From Macrosoma leucophasiata (Eukaryota; Arthropoda; Insecta; Lepidoptera; Hedylidae), in the NCBI GenBank assembly GCA_036365455.1, contig JAWQUS010000023.1:9672001-9736000 (forward strand): 64,000 bases of DNA, read 5' to 3'. Positions within the stretch are counted from its first letter, which is position 1. Each line of letters starts with the position of its first letter. Made by a program: the position numbers and the translations under genes. Below are positions 33,251 through 45,759 of the stretch, one piece after another. The notes under the pieces are model-generated. The model saw only the letters and a list, made by a program, of their open reading frames with translations. It ran no database searches and was not told the DNA's origin.

Positions 33251-33896
33251 ACAAATCTCTTTTATATCACGTAGAGAAAATCTTAACGTTATCTTTTAAT
33301 ATTTAAAGGACAATGATACCGTTCATACATTTCTGGGCCCAGTGTTAGGTAACACTGTAAAAATTTTGTCATTTTCAAATGACAATAAAATAAATAATTT
33401 CAAATTAGGGCATTTTTGAATTACCAGTAATTGTCAACTATACGTTTTGTAAAGGTTCTGTGTGAAGGGTTAGCCAGTATCGATTCTCTGAGCCCAAAAT
33501 TACCCGTCTCCTCTAACATCTTACTATTATAATTTTAAAAGCAATTTACACAAAGATTGGTCTAGATTTTAAATTCATAAATCTAACAAACTACATCTAG
33601 AGCGAACTATAAATTAAGAAATTCAACGGTTGATCATAGAACCGCAACCAGCCTCGTAGAATAGTCATTAAGTTTTCTTTTTACCCGCAGGCTAGTTATT
33701 GGTAACGCTAATATTATCTATGATTTGTCACTCACTATCCAGTTGCAATATGTTACAACATTGGAATGTACCTAATTATATCCTTAACAGTATAATTTCA
33801 CAAAATCTATAAAATTTCACAACTTTTATAAAATTCTACCCTTACCTAAGAATATGGGACAGTAACAAAACTTTGCGGGCATCTTATATACCTACT

Positions 33897-33946
33897 AGTC
33901 ATTTCATACTAAAGATACAAATCTGTATCTTTAGTATGAAATGACT
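33897..33946. repeat. Perfect 23-bp-stem hairpin
   Basis: Arms 33897-33919 and 33924-33946 are exact reverse complements around the 4-nt loop aatc. Confidence 0.9.
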
Positions 33947-33949
33947 CCA

Positions 33950-34670
33950 TAGTTTTGAATATGGAAGAAATAATCTTCTCATCTAAAAAATCTAAAAATA
34001 AAAGTTATCGTTACTCTATAAATCTTAAGCGAAAAAGGAGGTTTTCAATCTGTTCCTCCAATCGTTCCATCAATTCCAATTATTTCTAAAAACACGAAGA
34101 GAGTTTTGTTCTTCATTACTCAAATACTTCATTATTTTTTTTTGGATTTTTGCCAATAAACTTCTAGTTGTAAAAGCTGTTAATCAAACAGATATTTAAA
34201 TGGGGAACTAAGCATTTTCGAAAATTCAAGATTTTCTTTTGAAATAAATAAATTACATAGATTTTCATTCAATTACATTCTAAAACTGAACTTGTAAAAT
34301 TTTATTTGAGGATTGATCCAAAAATCAAATCTAATATAGAATAGAAGACGAACTCAATTTTAGATATCAAATCAAAAAAGGAACAATCAAACTAAGTACA
34401 ATAAATTGAAATAATGATTTACAAATTAGGTGCAGACTCTACCTAAATTGATAAACGGCGTCTAATATATCTCATCATAATAAAAAGACCAAAATTCCCA
34501 CATATCAAATTATCAAAAGGGGTGCCGCACTGAATGAAATATATTAGACATGTGGGTTAAATTGGAGCTAATTCTAATAACATATTTTTTCTATACTTAC
34601 AATTAGTGATAGTCGAAATTGGTAGATTTCAGTTCAGTCAAAGAGCGATTTCTCGTTTTGTTCATGAAGG
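33950..34670. other. No recognisable gene
   Basis: Very A+T-rich spacer. Confidence 0.45.
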
Positions 34671-34671
34671 A

Positions 34672-34966
34672 TTTTTTTTTTTTTTTTTTTATGTAATTGA
34701 AGTGGCAAACAAGCATGCAGTTCACATTGATGTTAAGTGATGACTGCAGCCTATAGACACCCACACAAAGACCAAGGTCAAAATGCAAATGCGTTACCAC
34801 TCCTGAGGCCTAAGGTGTTATGCCTCTGTGCCGGAAATTACAGGGCCGTACATTACCACCTGACCGGAACACGATAGTGCTGAACACTACCATTTAGCGG
34901 CAAGTAAATCAGGTAATGCGGTGGTGCCTACGCCCGCGAGCTCCGTCACTGGAGCTCTACCACCAG
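34672..34966 (-). repeat. Family A interspersed repeat, best full-length copy
   Basis: Begins with a 19-nt T run (the poly(A) end on the minus strand). It is followed by the whole consensus: gcatgcagttcacattgatg, gactgcagcctatagacacc, ctcctgaggcctaaggtgtt, gggccgtacattaccacctg, accatttagcggcaagta and ctggagctctaccaccag. The long T tract indicates a retroposed, fairly recent copy. Confidence 0.9.
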
Positions 34967-34969
34967 GAT

Positions 34970-35876
34970 CAAGGATTTTTGTTTTTTCAAATTGGAAAGA
35001 AACGTTTGCTACGGATTTCAGTAGGCTAACTCCAAAATGGACACGAGTAGGACTGAAAAATACAAATAAATAGTAGATTTATGCAGAAATAAGATACTGA
35101 GTGATATAATTTTATTTTGATGATATTTTATGCACATCATCACTATGTGTTGATAGTCGGTCCGGATAGGCATTGCTATTAGAGGCTGGTTATTCTAGTT
35201 ATTTCAAAAGGCTGGTAATTATTAGCAATGTTTTTTTTAATTTAGATTCTTGTTAGGCTTTGAACAAATATCAGTCAAAGAGAGAACAATATATTGAGTC
35301 CTAAAACCGTGTTATAACAAAAACAAGTACGGCCTCGCATTGCCACATTCTCAAGAACAACCTTTATTACTGATTGATGACAATCGATGTAAGTATTACT
35401 TACTATCAATCAGGATTCAATTTCCATTCACAACTTTTGTCACACATAAAAAACTTCACATAGACATAATGATGCGACCGTTCTTAGACATCTCAACAGT
35501 AGCTTTACTACTATTTTTTACTATCTTACCATAGTTACGGTAATAATAAAAGAGAATGAATGTCCAATAAGAGCGTTCACATTCCTTTCGTAATAAGATA
35601 ACAATGTTATAACAATACAGAATCATAACAACGACACAATGGTGATGCCAGAAGACATACACATAAAGATTGATTGCTATTGTTAGTCAAATGTATTTGG
35701 TTAAATGGCTGTCAAAACACTGTTACTGTTTTTACGACGCCACCTTCTAAACCTACTTATGATTGTATTTTGGAACCGCAATGGCGAATGTCGTATAAAA
35801 TACGACTCGTTACTTGGTGTAGGACTCCTTTGACGGCGTTTTAGGCGGCACCTTATTGTGTGAACTATCTGCTATC
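34970..35876. other. No recognisable gene
   Basis: A+T-rich. Small overlapping frames near 35340-35660 on both strands show no motif. Confidence 0.45.
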
Positions 35877-36160
35877 TTTTTTTTATGTAATGGAAGTGGT
35901 AAACAAGCATGCAGTTCACATTGATGTTAATTGATGAGTGCAGCCTATAGACACCCACACAAAGACCAAGGTCAAAATGCAGATGCGAAACCACTCCTGA
36001 GGCCTAAGGTGTTATGCCTCTGTGCCGGAAATTACAGGGCCGTACATTACCACCTGACCGGATGACGATAGTGCTGAACATTAACATATAGAGGCAAGTA
36101 TATTAGGTAACACGGTGGTGCCTACGCCCGTGAGTTCCGTCACTGGAGCTCTACCACCAG
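35877..36160 (-). repeat. Family A interspersed repeat, full length
   Basis: From tttttttt-atgtaatggaag to ctggagctctaccaccag with a few substitutions. Confidence 0.88.
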
Positions 36161-36164
36161 TATC

Positions 36165-36800
36165 TATCTATATATGGTATCTAAAGTACTTAGCTTTCAT
36201 TTTCGATGAAGTGATAATGTTTATATGGGTGCGAGCCCTAACTGTGCACTGGCAAAAGATTCTCTCTCTCTCTTATTAGAAGATCTCTTATTAGTCTGCA
36301 TGATGTGAATGATATGTGCTTGTTAACTTGGTGACGTCACAAAAAGTTTTTTTTTTTATTTTATGATGTAGTCATACTTTCTTATTTTTTATTTCTAAGT
36401 TGAATGTAATTCATTAAAAAAAAAATTAAAATGCCCTTGGTTTATAAATGATATCTATTTTTTTCGCAATTAAGCGCATTCATTTACTAGGAATCTTGCC
36501 AATTAAATTAATATTTTGTTCAAAATTGAATTCAATATAATAAATTCAAATTAATATAATATCTTGATATGAAATATGTGTTTCATTAATTATGCGTGTC
36601 GCATACTTCTTTAGTAGCTAATAACTATGCAAATATTAGCCTTTACGTAATTTAGTTGAATGAAATAACAAATTGGTATGCAATTCTGTTGATGATAATA
36701 CGAGTACATTGCTCTAGTCCATGGACATCTATATCCAACAGAAATTTCAGATACAGTGTGTTACTTCTGGGGTTAGAGAGATACATCAGGTAAATAACGG
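36165..36800. other. No recognisable gene
   Basis: A+T-rich spacer. Confidence 0.45.
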
Positions 36801-36807
36801 AACCTCA

Positions 36808-36915
36808 TCATCATTATCATGTATTAATTAGCAAGACAAAAGTCTCCCTCAAAGATTGCTGCAGCAAACGGTCCTAAACTCATTCAGCGATTGCTCGCTA
36901 CCGTCACCAAGCATA
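36808..36915 (-). repeat. LINE 3' end fragment (GAT-tail family)
   Basis: The plus strand starts atcatcattatcatg, then aaaagtctccctcaaagatt, aacggtcctaaactcattca and tcgctaccgtcacca. This is the reverse complement of the family block, with the ATC tail at the left. Confidence 0.5.
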
Positions 36916-37035
36916 GATGGGGATCTGTGTCATCAAGTCATCGGTCTACCTTGTGAGGGGCCTACCTACGCTTCGTCTTCCTACTCATATCACCACTCGA
37001 GAACTCTTCTGCCCCAATGACTGTCGGTTCTTAGA

Positions 37036-37169
37036 GCTCAGAAACCTTCTGCTTTCTTTGCTGTACCAATTGATTCTCTTTAATTAATTGTCTAATAGAG
37101 TTGCTCAGAAACTTCTAGCTTCCTTCGCTGTACCAATTGATACTTTTTAATTAATTGTCTAATAGAGTT
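37036..37169 (+). repeat. Tandem duplication, 67-bp unit
   Basis: Units 37036-37102 and 37103-37169 share gctcagaaac, gctgtaccaattgat and taattaattgtctaatagag, with a few substitutions. Confidence 0.85.
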
Positions 37170-37796
37170 CCAAAGTATGAGTAAATGTCACCTGTTAACT
37201 TAAAATAAATTGTACAAATTATATTTGCAGATTTTATCGCATAAAAAATACGTACAACTTCTTCTTATTCCCAACATTTCGGTTGCTTTTAGAAATGAAA
37301 AGAAATACCAGAGATACTACGCGTAGTAGGATAAACCCAATTAGAATTGTTCAAAGGAGTAGTTACCTACCCAAAATCAAATTGTGTCCGAATTCGATAT
37401 TAATTGGCCCCTCACTTAAAAAACTATGAGATAATACCCATATTTCATACGCCTTGAACCAGGTACCGGATCTAGGCCTCCATTTGTACAGTAGCGACAC
37501 AGTACAGTTGTCCACCACTTAGTCTCAACAAGGCAGGTTAATTAAAAGTTGTAATATAATATTCGTTAATTGGCCCAGTATTCAGGAAATCAGGAAAATC
37601 CCTTTTAAAACTTTTCTGGGAAGCACCCCTTATCCGAACGTATAACGAGCTACCAAAAATTATAATTAACTTATTTGTAAACCGTACCTTCCTGGACTCA
37701 TTTTGTTAAAGAGAAATGTACATATACATCTTATGTGCCTGCATTAAAGTATACACTCACAGAAAGACAAGATTATTAATGTATCTGTAATACGAA

Positions 37797-37900
37797 GTTG
37801 GCAAATTAGTTCAAGTGATGACTACAGACTATAGACATCTATACAAAAACCAGAGATTAAAATATAGATGCATTGCCAGCCTTTAGACTTGAGGTGTTAG
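37797..37900 (-). repeat. Family A fragment
   Basis: gttggcaaattagttcaagt, gatgactacagactatagac and aaaaaccagagattaaaata, then acttgaggtgttag. Confidence 0.55.
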
Positions 37901-37904
37901 GTAT

Positions 37905-38600
37905 ATTATCAGTATGATAGTTGGTATTCTAGGTTAAGGAGTGCTGTAGCTTCCAACGTGAGTTCAGTAGCCTTAAATTATGATTTTCAGATGCAAATAC
38001 ATATATATAAAAAATAGTTGAAATCTTATAAGATCGTACAATTTTTTAGGGTTTTCCTCAATTTCCTCTTGATGCCACCGTCAGCTCCTTGGTGGCAATG
38101 AAACCAACTTGAAACTGTACCATATCAAAAGAAGCAAGATTTTAAAGAATTGGTATACAATTGACGGAGTAATTGGTGATCATATAGAAAAAAGCATACA
38201 TCCAGCCAAACATAGAACCTGCTCCGTTGTTGAATTCAGTACAAAATAATAACAATCTTTTATTATAATCGCAATATTTGTCTATTCTCCAGAATACTTA
38301 CAAGAACGACGACCTACTACGACGACGATACTATAAATAAGTCATTGTTAGCGACCCGTAAAGCCACTAATCTGAGACAGTATAGAGTTGTAAACTCCAA
38401 TAGGGATGGCAATCTGAGATCAATAAATGGGAAAAAAAAATGTTTGGACCAAAAAGAAAAGATTATTTAAATCGATGCGTAGTCCTGGATCGATCCAGAG
38501 AATCGATACTTCACCCAAGAAAATCGACTCCACCCGAGAAAATCGAGGTTTGAACTTTTTGATTCGGTTTCAATTATTATACAAGATTTAATTCGTCTTC
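37905..38600. other. No recognisable gene
   Basis: Contains several aatcga phrases (38470-38550: ggatcgatccagagaatcga, acccgagaaaatcgagg) that look like a degraded repeat. No coding region. Confidence 0.4.
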
Positions 38601-38629
38601 TTCTCTTTAAAATTAAATTTTTGTTTGTT

Positions 38630-38800
38630 TGAATTGTATAGGCTCCGAAACTACTGGACCGATTTTAAAATTTATTTTAGTGTAAGATAGTCCATTTATT
38701 GAGGAAGGCTATATAACATCATATTAACGCTAAGATATAGAATAGGAGAGGGTAGGTAACATTCCAACCGCGCGAAGCCTGATGTACTCGTATATTATAA
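38630..38800 (+). repeat. Dispersed repeat fragment
   Basis: aggctccgaaactactggac, cgattttaaaatttatttta, gatagtccatttattgagga and aggctatataac match a repeat phrase common in lepidopteran genomes, also at 39245-39320. Confidence 0.5.
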
Positions 38801-39333
38801 TCCAAATCGAAAATATTTAGATTATTCGGAAATAGATATTTCCCACGTCGATTTAGTCGTGGATCGATTCAAAGACCGATCTTTTTCAAAAAGAATAGCC
38901 ATCCCTAAACTGTGACAGTTATCATCACGGCGACATTGGATATTATGGATAATATAATGATATGCCATTTACTTTAACGATTGTCCGCCTGTTATAAATG
39001 TTTTACTGGCATTTGGCGCACTTTACGTGCTAAATTTCTAACGGACTTTCACTCTTCTACTTTTTCCATATTAAACTTATTATTATACTTTTTATGCCAT
39101 CAAAGTTGCAACTTTCAATCGGCACAGTTCACATTGGTTAAGTGAATACTGTAAGTGTAAACTATTATTTACTTATTTACTATTATTTACTTATTATCTT
39201 TACTTCTAGTACTTTTGTACAAATATTTTGTTTGTTTGTTTGCTTGAATGCGCTTATCTCAGAAACTACTGGTCCGATTTGAAAAATTATTTGTGTGAGT
39301 GTTAGATAGCTCATTTATATAGGTGTAAATTAA

Positions 39334-39479
39334 CCCCCTTATTCATAAATGTACATTAGATATATTGTAGCTATAGAATGCTTTGTCTTTGTCAGTTGCA
39401 TTCTCAAATGCGCAGGGTAGAAAAGGACAAAGGAGACATTAGCAACACTTTAGCTAAAATACGTTTATGAATAAGGGGG
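39334..39479. mobile_element. 146-bp MITE, cccccttattcataaa termini
   Basis: Terminal inverted repeats cccccttattcataaa (39334) and tttatgaataaggggg (39464-39479) with a short non-coding core including tgtctttgtcagttgcatt. Confidence 0.85.
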
Positions 39480-39486
39480 ATAGTCT

Positions 39487-39796
39487 ATATGTAATAGAAG
39501 TGGCAAACAAGCATGCAGTTCACATTGATGTTATCCCCTTCTGTGCTTGGATATGACTGCAGCCTATAGAAAAAACTTTTCACAAACCCACACAAAGATC
39601 GACGTCAAAATAAAGATGCGTTACTATTCCTGAGGCCTAAGGTGTTATGCCTCTGTGGTGCCGGAAATTATAGGACCGTACTTTACCACCTAACCGGAAC
39701 ACGATAGTGCTGAACAATTCCATTTAGCAGCAAGTATATTAGCTAATGTAGTGGTGTCTACGCCCGCGAGCTCCGTCGCTGGAGCTCTATCATCAG
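39487..39796 (-). repeat. Family A interspersed repeat with small insertions
   Basis: Near full length (atgtaatagaagtggcaaac to ggagctctatcatcag). Insertions such as ccccttctgtgcttgg follow gatgtt, so it is an older copy. Confidence 0.75.
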
Positions 39797-40039
39797 TAGT
39801 AGTAGTATATATTATATCGCTAAGACTAATAGGAGCGGAGCGCCAATGAAGAATGTAACAAAATCGGAGGGTTTTTTTTCTATTTGACAGCCACGCGGAC
39901 GAAGTCGCAGGCGGAAGCTAATTCTTTATATATGCACAGAGATGGTACATAAAGGCGGACTTAATGGCACTAGGATTTTTCTTCTAGTCTGTTAGCATCT
40001 ACGAGTTCTTAAAAACGAGAAATACAAAATGTTCAATGT

Positions 40040-40170
40040 TGCAGACACGTTGGCATCACACACTGAGGCCTAACCTTACGTTAACACCTACTGTATAGTG
40101 CCGAACGCTACCATTTCGCGGCAAATAAGGATGGTGCCTAAGTCCCGTCATTGGAGTTCAAATGACCAGC
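40040..40170 (-). repeat. Family A fragment, diverged
   Basis: cacactgaggcctaacctta, gtgccgaacgctaccatttc, gcggcaaataag and ggtgcctaagtcccgtcatt. Confidence 0.55.
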
Positions 40171-40174
40171 TCCA

Positions 40175-41100
40175 CTAAAGAAAAACCCGCGTAAACTAGG
40201 GTGTTTAGTTTAGCACTGTGCTTGCTTTACATCAACTGATGAATTTTATAAGATTTGGTTATGAAAGCAGCAATGACAACGAATCTTGACTGAATGAAAA
40301 ATGAAACGAAATTACTTGCTGACCCGGCAAACTTCGTATTGCCTTACAATTAAATAATGTGTCAAAGGTTTGATATAAACTACTACTATTTGTATGGGAA
40401 AATGAAATTGTGGTTTTTACTATTTCCACGATAACATGAACACGTAAACAACTTGGGGTACACCTCAATAGTATCTACATAGACATAAAAAATTCCGCAT
40501 GTATCAATACTGGCAAAATATACAATTCGAAGAAGAGAAATCACGTCATATAAAACAATCTCAGATTTCATAGGTAATGGTATTTTTATTTCAAATTAAA
40601 AATACAATACCTTTAGTATTAAAATGGCAAAATAAGTTGTTCTGAGAAGAGAATACATCAAAATATAATTTACGTTTTATAGTAGGTATTGTATATTTAC
40701 ATACATATAATTAACTTGAAATAGCTTCGTGGGCGTTTTAGATCATATTACATGAATACACCTAATTTGTCAACGTTGCTTAAAAAAGATAAGATGTATC
40801 TACAACCGAACTAAAATAGATATATTTTGCTGTTCCGCATTGTTTATAATTTGTTGCTTGAGTAAAGTATCTATTCAAAACTAATTTAATGTTAAATAGA
40901 TTTCATTTTATGGTATAAATTATGAAAAAAGATTCTATAATACTTATGTTTTATGTTCAAGCATTTTTAATTTGATTATTGAGTTTATGAGCCTTTCTCT
41001 ATCCCACAAATAAGAGAGTCTCAGGAAGAGGGTTGATGGCTAAAAACGGTAATTACTACAAAACTAGTATTCTGAAATTTATACAAAAAAAGATTACTAT
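40175..41100. other. No recognisable gene
   Basis: A+T-rich. Minus-strand frames at 40259-40571 overlap one another and have no motif. Confidence 0.45.
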
Positions 41101-41101
41101 A

Positions 41102-41200
41102 TGGTAGAGTTTGAGTGTCGGAGTTCGAGATCAAATTATTTAACATAGTTAAATTATAATTATTTGCAAGTAATTATCTGTCGCTAAATAGTAGTGTTCA
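41102..41200 (+). repeat. Old family A fragment beside the mariner
   Basis: tggtagagtttgagtgtcgg agttcgaga, then tgtcgctaaatagtagtgtt, matches the head half. Another fragment in the opposite orientation (taatgtggtagcgtctacac, acttcgtcac) lies at 42503-42545 on the far side of the mariner. Confidence 0.45.
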
Positions 41201-41213
41201 GTTAGATTATGTA

Positions 41214-42496
41214 TTAGGTTGGGGAAAAAGTTTCATCGCATTTTTTAAGATAATTCAAAACATTTTTTAATATAGTTTATTTAAATTTAACTAAAGTATG
41301 TGTGTACCATTTTGTTCGATAACCTTTTGCCATCTTGTAGGAAGGGACATGATCCCATGCTATAAAAATTTTGGGACTTCTCATAAAAATACCGCGACAA
41401 GTGGATTTGGCAGTCCTCTCGTGATGTTAACCTAACATTGCATAAAGAATTCTGAAGAGACCGAAACAGGTGGAAATCTGAAGGTGCAAGGTCAAGACTA
41501 TACGGCGGATGCATTAACACCTCCCAGCCAAACTCTCTTATTTTTTGCTGAGTGGCTATAGATGTGTGAGGTCTAGCGTTATCATGATGAAACACCACAT
41601 CCCTTCTGTTGATCAATTCCGGCCGCTTTCTCTCAACTTCTTGCTTTAATCTCATCAGTTGTTTGCAGTAGAGTTCATAATCGATAGTCCTGCCTGGTGG
41701 TAATAGCTCATAATGAATAATTCCCTTCCAATCCCACCACACACACAACATCACCTTATTGCGAGTTAACCCGGGTTTCGCCACAGTCTGTGAAGCCTGA
41801 CCGGCCTTTGACCACGACCTTTTTCGCACGTTCTTGTCGAACGTGATCCACTGTTCATCACCAGTTATCAGCTTCTACAAAAATGATTCGGTTTCATTAC
41901 GTCGTAATAAAGAATCACAAATGATTACACGGTTCATGAGGTTTCTTTCAGTGAGCTCGTGAGGTACCCAAATATCGAGCTTTTTTTTGTACCCAGCTTT
42001 TTTCAAATGCGCCAAAACTGTTTTGTGATCAATTCTCAGTTCTTCAGCTACGTCGTAACTACTGATACGTCGATCTTGCTTCACTTTTTCAAAAATGGCA
42101 TCCATTTATCCGTAATAGGGCGACTAGAGCGAGGTGCATCTTTGACATCAAAATTTCCGGATTGAAAACGCTTAAACCAAATTTGTGCTACTCTCACAGA
42201 CACTGCACTAGGTCCATAAACATCGCAAATTTTTTTCGCGGCTTGCGTTGCATTTTTACCTTTTTTGTAGTAAAATTTTAAAATGTATCGAATTTATTCA
42301 TTAGATTCACTCATCTTGACAGTACGAAAAACAAATGAAAATCACACATTTGCCTAATTTGAATTTGGAATTATGTTCTTTAAAATTTTAACTTTCAATG
42401 ATACCAAAACCAGCCAGTTACAAATACTACAGCCGAAGAGATTCTATTACAAGTTCATACATACTATAATGCGAAAAGACTTTTTCCCCAACCTAT
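41214..42496 (-). mobile_element. mariner transposon, 1283 bp
   Basis: Terminal inverted repeats ttaggttggggaaaaagt (41214 on) and actttttccccaacctat (ending 42496) are flanked by TA at 41212-41213 and 42497-42498, the mariner target duplication. The interior holds one transposase gene on the minus strand. Length and TIR sequence fit the mariner family, cecropia/mori-type by protein resemblance (inference). Only one TIR-terminal base differs, so the ends could still be bound by a related transposase, but its own gene is dead. Confidence 0.92.
41287..42314 (-). pseudogene. mariner transposase, inactivated (DD34D)
   Basis: The minus-strand reading from ATG at 42314 gives an N-terminal helix-turn-helix region (Y-Y-K-K-G-K-N-A-T-Q-A-A and W-F-K-R-F-Q-S-G motifs). 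A second helical part (D-H-K-T-V and W-V-P-H-E-L) is followed by the catalytic domain with G-D-E-Q-W-I, H-H-D-N-A-R-P-H and Y-S-L-D-L-A-P-S-D. The second and third acidic residues are 34 apart, the mariner DD34D spacing, and all three catalytic aspartates are kept. Three lesions break it: a stop at codon 7 (42294-42296), a 1-nt frame break near 42103-42110, and a TAG at 41875-41877. The usual mariner transposase is about 345 residues, and this fits that length if read through. Function: cut-and-paste transposition of its own TIRs. Confidence 0.9.
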
Positions 42497-42564
42497 TATT
42501 TATGTAATGTGGTAGCGTCTACACCTTCAAACTTCGTCACAAACTCCTCAACTACACGATCAGT

Positions 42565-43004
42565 TATATAGATGGCATCTACAGCAATTTCAACAAATTA
42601 CCTGAAGAGCTTAACAAACTGCACTTGTGGTTCTTGGCACTTGTGGTAAGGGTGATTTAATTTTGTCCTTGGACTAGGGAGATAATTCGGAAAGATATAT
42701 AGTTAGTCGTTTCCGAGATAAGAATATGTGAGACAATCCTAAAGTCGCCACTAGCAAGAAGTCAGAAAAGTTTGTACGATCCTATCGTCACTAGAAAATA
42801 TTATAATAAGTACTCGTTATCTAGTATCTAGTAATGCAAATATATGCGAAGTGCATTGAAATCTTAGAGTAAATACTTCTTTGATAAGTATTTCGAATTA
42901 GATTACTTAACGCTATTAGTATTATAATTATATCAGGCGAGATGTTCAACACGTTACTGAATTGAGAGTTGATTTAAGTTGTTTGTGAATTCCATCATTA
43001 AGAA
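42565..43004. other. No recognisable gene
   Basis: A+T-rich spacer right of the mariner. Confidence 0.45.
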
Positions 43005-43078
43005 CTTATAAGAGATTCTGTTACCATCTCGTCACCATCAAAAGCAGCGTTGTGTCGTCGATCCCATCAGTACATAGG
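43005..43078 (+). promoter_or_regulatory. Weak TATA / first-exon candidate
   Basis: cttataaga (43005-43013), a mixed-composition stretch with gtcgtcgatcccatcagt, then a donor-like ag|gtagtg at 43077/43078. Weaker than 30029-30134, because the donor lacks the preferred +4/+5 bases and no coding exon follows. Confidence 0.2.
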
Positions 43079-43617
43079 TAGTGTAATTATTTTTTTCTTT
43101 TTTCGCCTATTTAACAAAAGCAACGATCGCTTCAGTGCAATCCATTGTAATTATCTATCTAATTTGTCAGTCTCATTGACTGAGCACAGTTATTATGTAT
43201 AGTGGTGGTATATTTTGTTCAGACAGGACTGAATATTATCAACGCAAATAACATCTCCAGAACAACACGAAACGTGAGTGTCCGATCAGAGACTAATTGG
43301 CAAATTGCAGCTATTCGCACGTCACTCTCAACCCTAACCACGGCGGTTAGTGTGAAAATTGCTGTATGTTCCCTTGACTAAAGCTAATCGTACTGGGATT
43401 TTATATATAGTTCTCTTTCATGGGAATCTGAATCGCTTTCGAATTCATATATAGGCGATAAGAGGATTATGACGGAGTATGAAGATGTAGCCTACCACAT
43501 TACTTAAATTATATAAAGCTAAATTCTAATGTTCGTCATTTTCCGGTTAATCTAAATTGTTTTGCCTCTTATTAGTTATTATGGAGCCAAACATTATTAT
43601 CTACCCACTGTTCGTTA

Positions 43618-43690
43618 TAAACATTTTTGGAGAAGTCTTATATCACATAATAGTGGACGTCTTTTAGTTGAAATGATGATGATGACATTA
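43618..43690 (+). repeat. LINE 3' terminus (GAT tail)
   Basis: acatttttggagaagtctta, then tagtggacgtcttttagttg and aaatgatgatgatgac. Confidence 0.55.
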
Positions 43691-45755
43691 GTCGGCGTAT
43701 AGGTATCTATAATCCGGTCATTACCGGATTCTATTTTACTGTTGAAAGGTATTTTGTTACACTGAATGCAGTATCACCAATTATGACCTCACGTTTTCGC
43801 AAACTACCTCCATTGAAACAAAACAGTTAAAAAAGTTTTCGGATTTAAAATAATCATTGTAACCAAGTTTTAATTTGAATAAACTTTTTGCAATAAAGAG
43901 ATTGGGTAACCCTGTGAAATTCTCGAACTCCGGTACTAGCACTGTGTATCACCAGTATATTGTAAAAGACGATTCACAAATTCTAGCACGAAATTCCGTT
44001 GCGGACAATAATATTAATGATTCGGTTCTGAACAATCTCATCTGCACTTATCCCTGACAGCAGTACACCTAATTAAGATGATTGAAGACGTTAACGTGAT
44101 GATGCTACGTTATATCAATTTATCTTTGTGGATTATATGGATTCAAGAGTGTGATGATTCTTTCTATGCAATGCACGTCATGCAAATTTTAGTTTCCTTT
44201 GTAACTTCCAAAAGTACACGAAATCGAAAAGTTTTTTTCTTTGAACCTCCTTTGACTTAGATTTTTTGAGAAGTTTAAAAGTAGTAGGCTAAACAACTAA
44301 ATCCGCCTGTTCATAAATTTTGACTGACACTATTTGAAAAAATATTCGCAAGTAGGTACCTCAATTTTTTTCTCACGGATTTCGTAAACGCCTAACGTAA
44401 TATTTTAGGATTAACTCAGGATACCGTCCGACAATATTGCGTTAAAGTGTATTTATTATTTCAAATTCTCTGTAACTTCAATAAACGTAACATTTTGTAA
44501 GGAACAATCTAGGCTCATATTTGAGTTCACTAGTCTAGGTACATTCAATGCGCAGTGGGTCATCGGATGACGTAGGCACTTCAATAAGTATAATAAATCT
44601 ACGGAGTGCTCTTTAATGGACTACAGAGCCTTCTCGTGGTTTGCTCTGAATTCAGCTATTTAATATTAAGACAGATGTTTGCATTAGTATTTGTTGTTCT
44701 CTCTTGTTTAAAAGTTTTTTCGTGAACAAGAATAAGAATCGTTAAACAAAAAGTTTCTTTTATAGGTACTTGAATACCTACTAATGTTGCTACAAATTTT
44801 TCATTGGTACACCGCTGCTGTTCACGTGAATGCCTTCCTGAATAAATATACTAACAAACGCAATAATAAGTATTTTTAATTCAAACAAAAGTAGCATTCA
44901 ACCAATCAAAATCTTGAGCTTTATAAAATTAGTAATTAAGTATAATAGTATCTAAGAAACATTTGAAGTATATATGGGGGTATCTGAGTGCAAATAAAAA
45001 AAAACACATATTTGTACAAAAAGAGATATTTGGTAATCTTCGCTCTCTGCTTAAACCTTTACGATTTGATACGAACTTGACGAGAAGATATTTATATTTC
45101 GTAATTATCTAGTCTAAATTTTAAAAATATTTAGCGGTGATGGTGAAAGATGTATAAGAGGTAACTATAGATGTCAATAAACACTTATATAATGTTCCAA
45201 AGTTAAGACTGTTATACGGGTACTTAGTCTGAACGGACCAAAAAGAATGGACCGTAGTCCATTATACACACCTATCACACACACTAAGTTATTATGAGGT
45301 GCAATGCATGTTTATGATTATTATGATGGATTTGTAATTGTGTGAAATGTATCAAAGGAGCCTACAAATCTATTTATCAATCACAAATCAGCCATAAATC
45401 TATAATTAAGATTAAACACTTGGCTGAATTATTTATCAATATGTTTTGTTGCACTTTATTTCATAGTAATTCCTCATGGCAAGTAACCTGTTGATTGAAC
45501 GACATATCGTATACAGTAGCAGTATTAAATCTGCATATTAAACTTCGACAACGTTTACTGCACTAATATAATCTTTATTGGAAGCTTGTATTACATTATT
45601 TCCTTTTGAAGTGATGTGGACTTCACCACTGAAGGTGTTTTTCTCCTTATAATGTTAAATCATCACTTATTACGAGACAAATTTTGATTTACATTTTATG
45701 CATTTCAATACTGATAACAACAGCTGACAGCTAAAATGTGATAGAGAGGCGAACG
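43691..45755. other. No recognisable gene
   Basis: A+T-rich. Two 60-codon frames (43875-44057, 44078-44260) have no motif. A phrase at 45227-45242 matches 7587-7602 (agtctgaacggaccaaaa form). Confidence 0.45.
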
Positions 45756-45759
45756 CTAC

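Larger units (their letters stand above)
39228..39921 (+). mobile_element. Dispersed element interrupted by a MITE and family A
   Basis: The left part (gcttatctcagaaactactg, gtccgatttgaaaaattatt, gttagatagctcatttata) and right part (taggagcggagcgccaatga, cacgcggacgaagtcgcagg, cggaagcta) are the usual two ends of one common lepidopteran repeat. Between them lie the MITE at 39334-39479 and a family A copy at 39487-39796. Confidence 0.55.

Noticed and set aside
33318..33505. Inverted phrase gggccca / gagcccaa suggesting a TIR element
   Set aside because: Only a few bases pair and no second-order structure or target duplication supports it.
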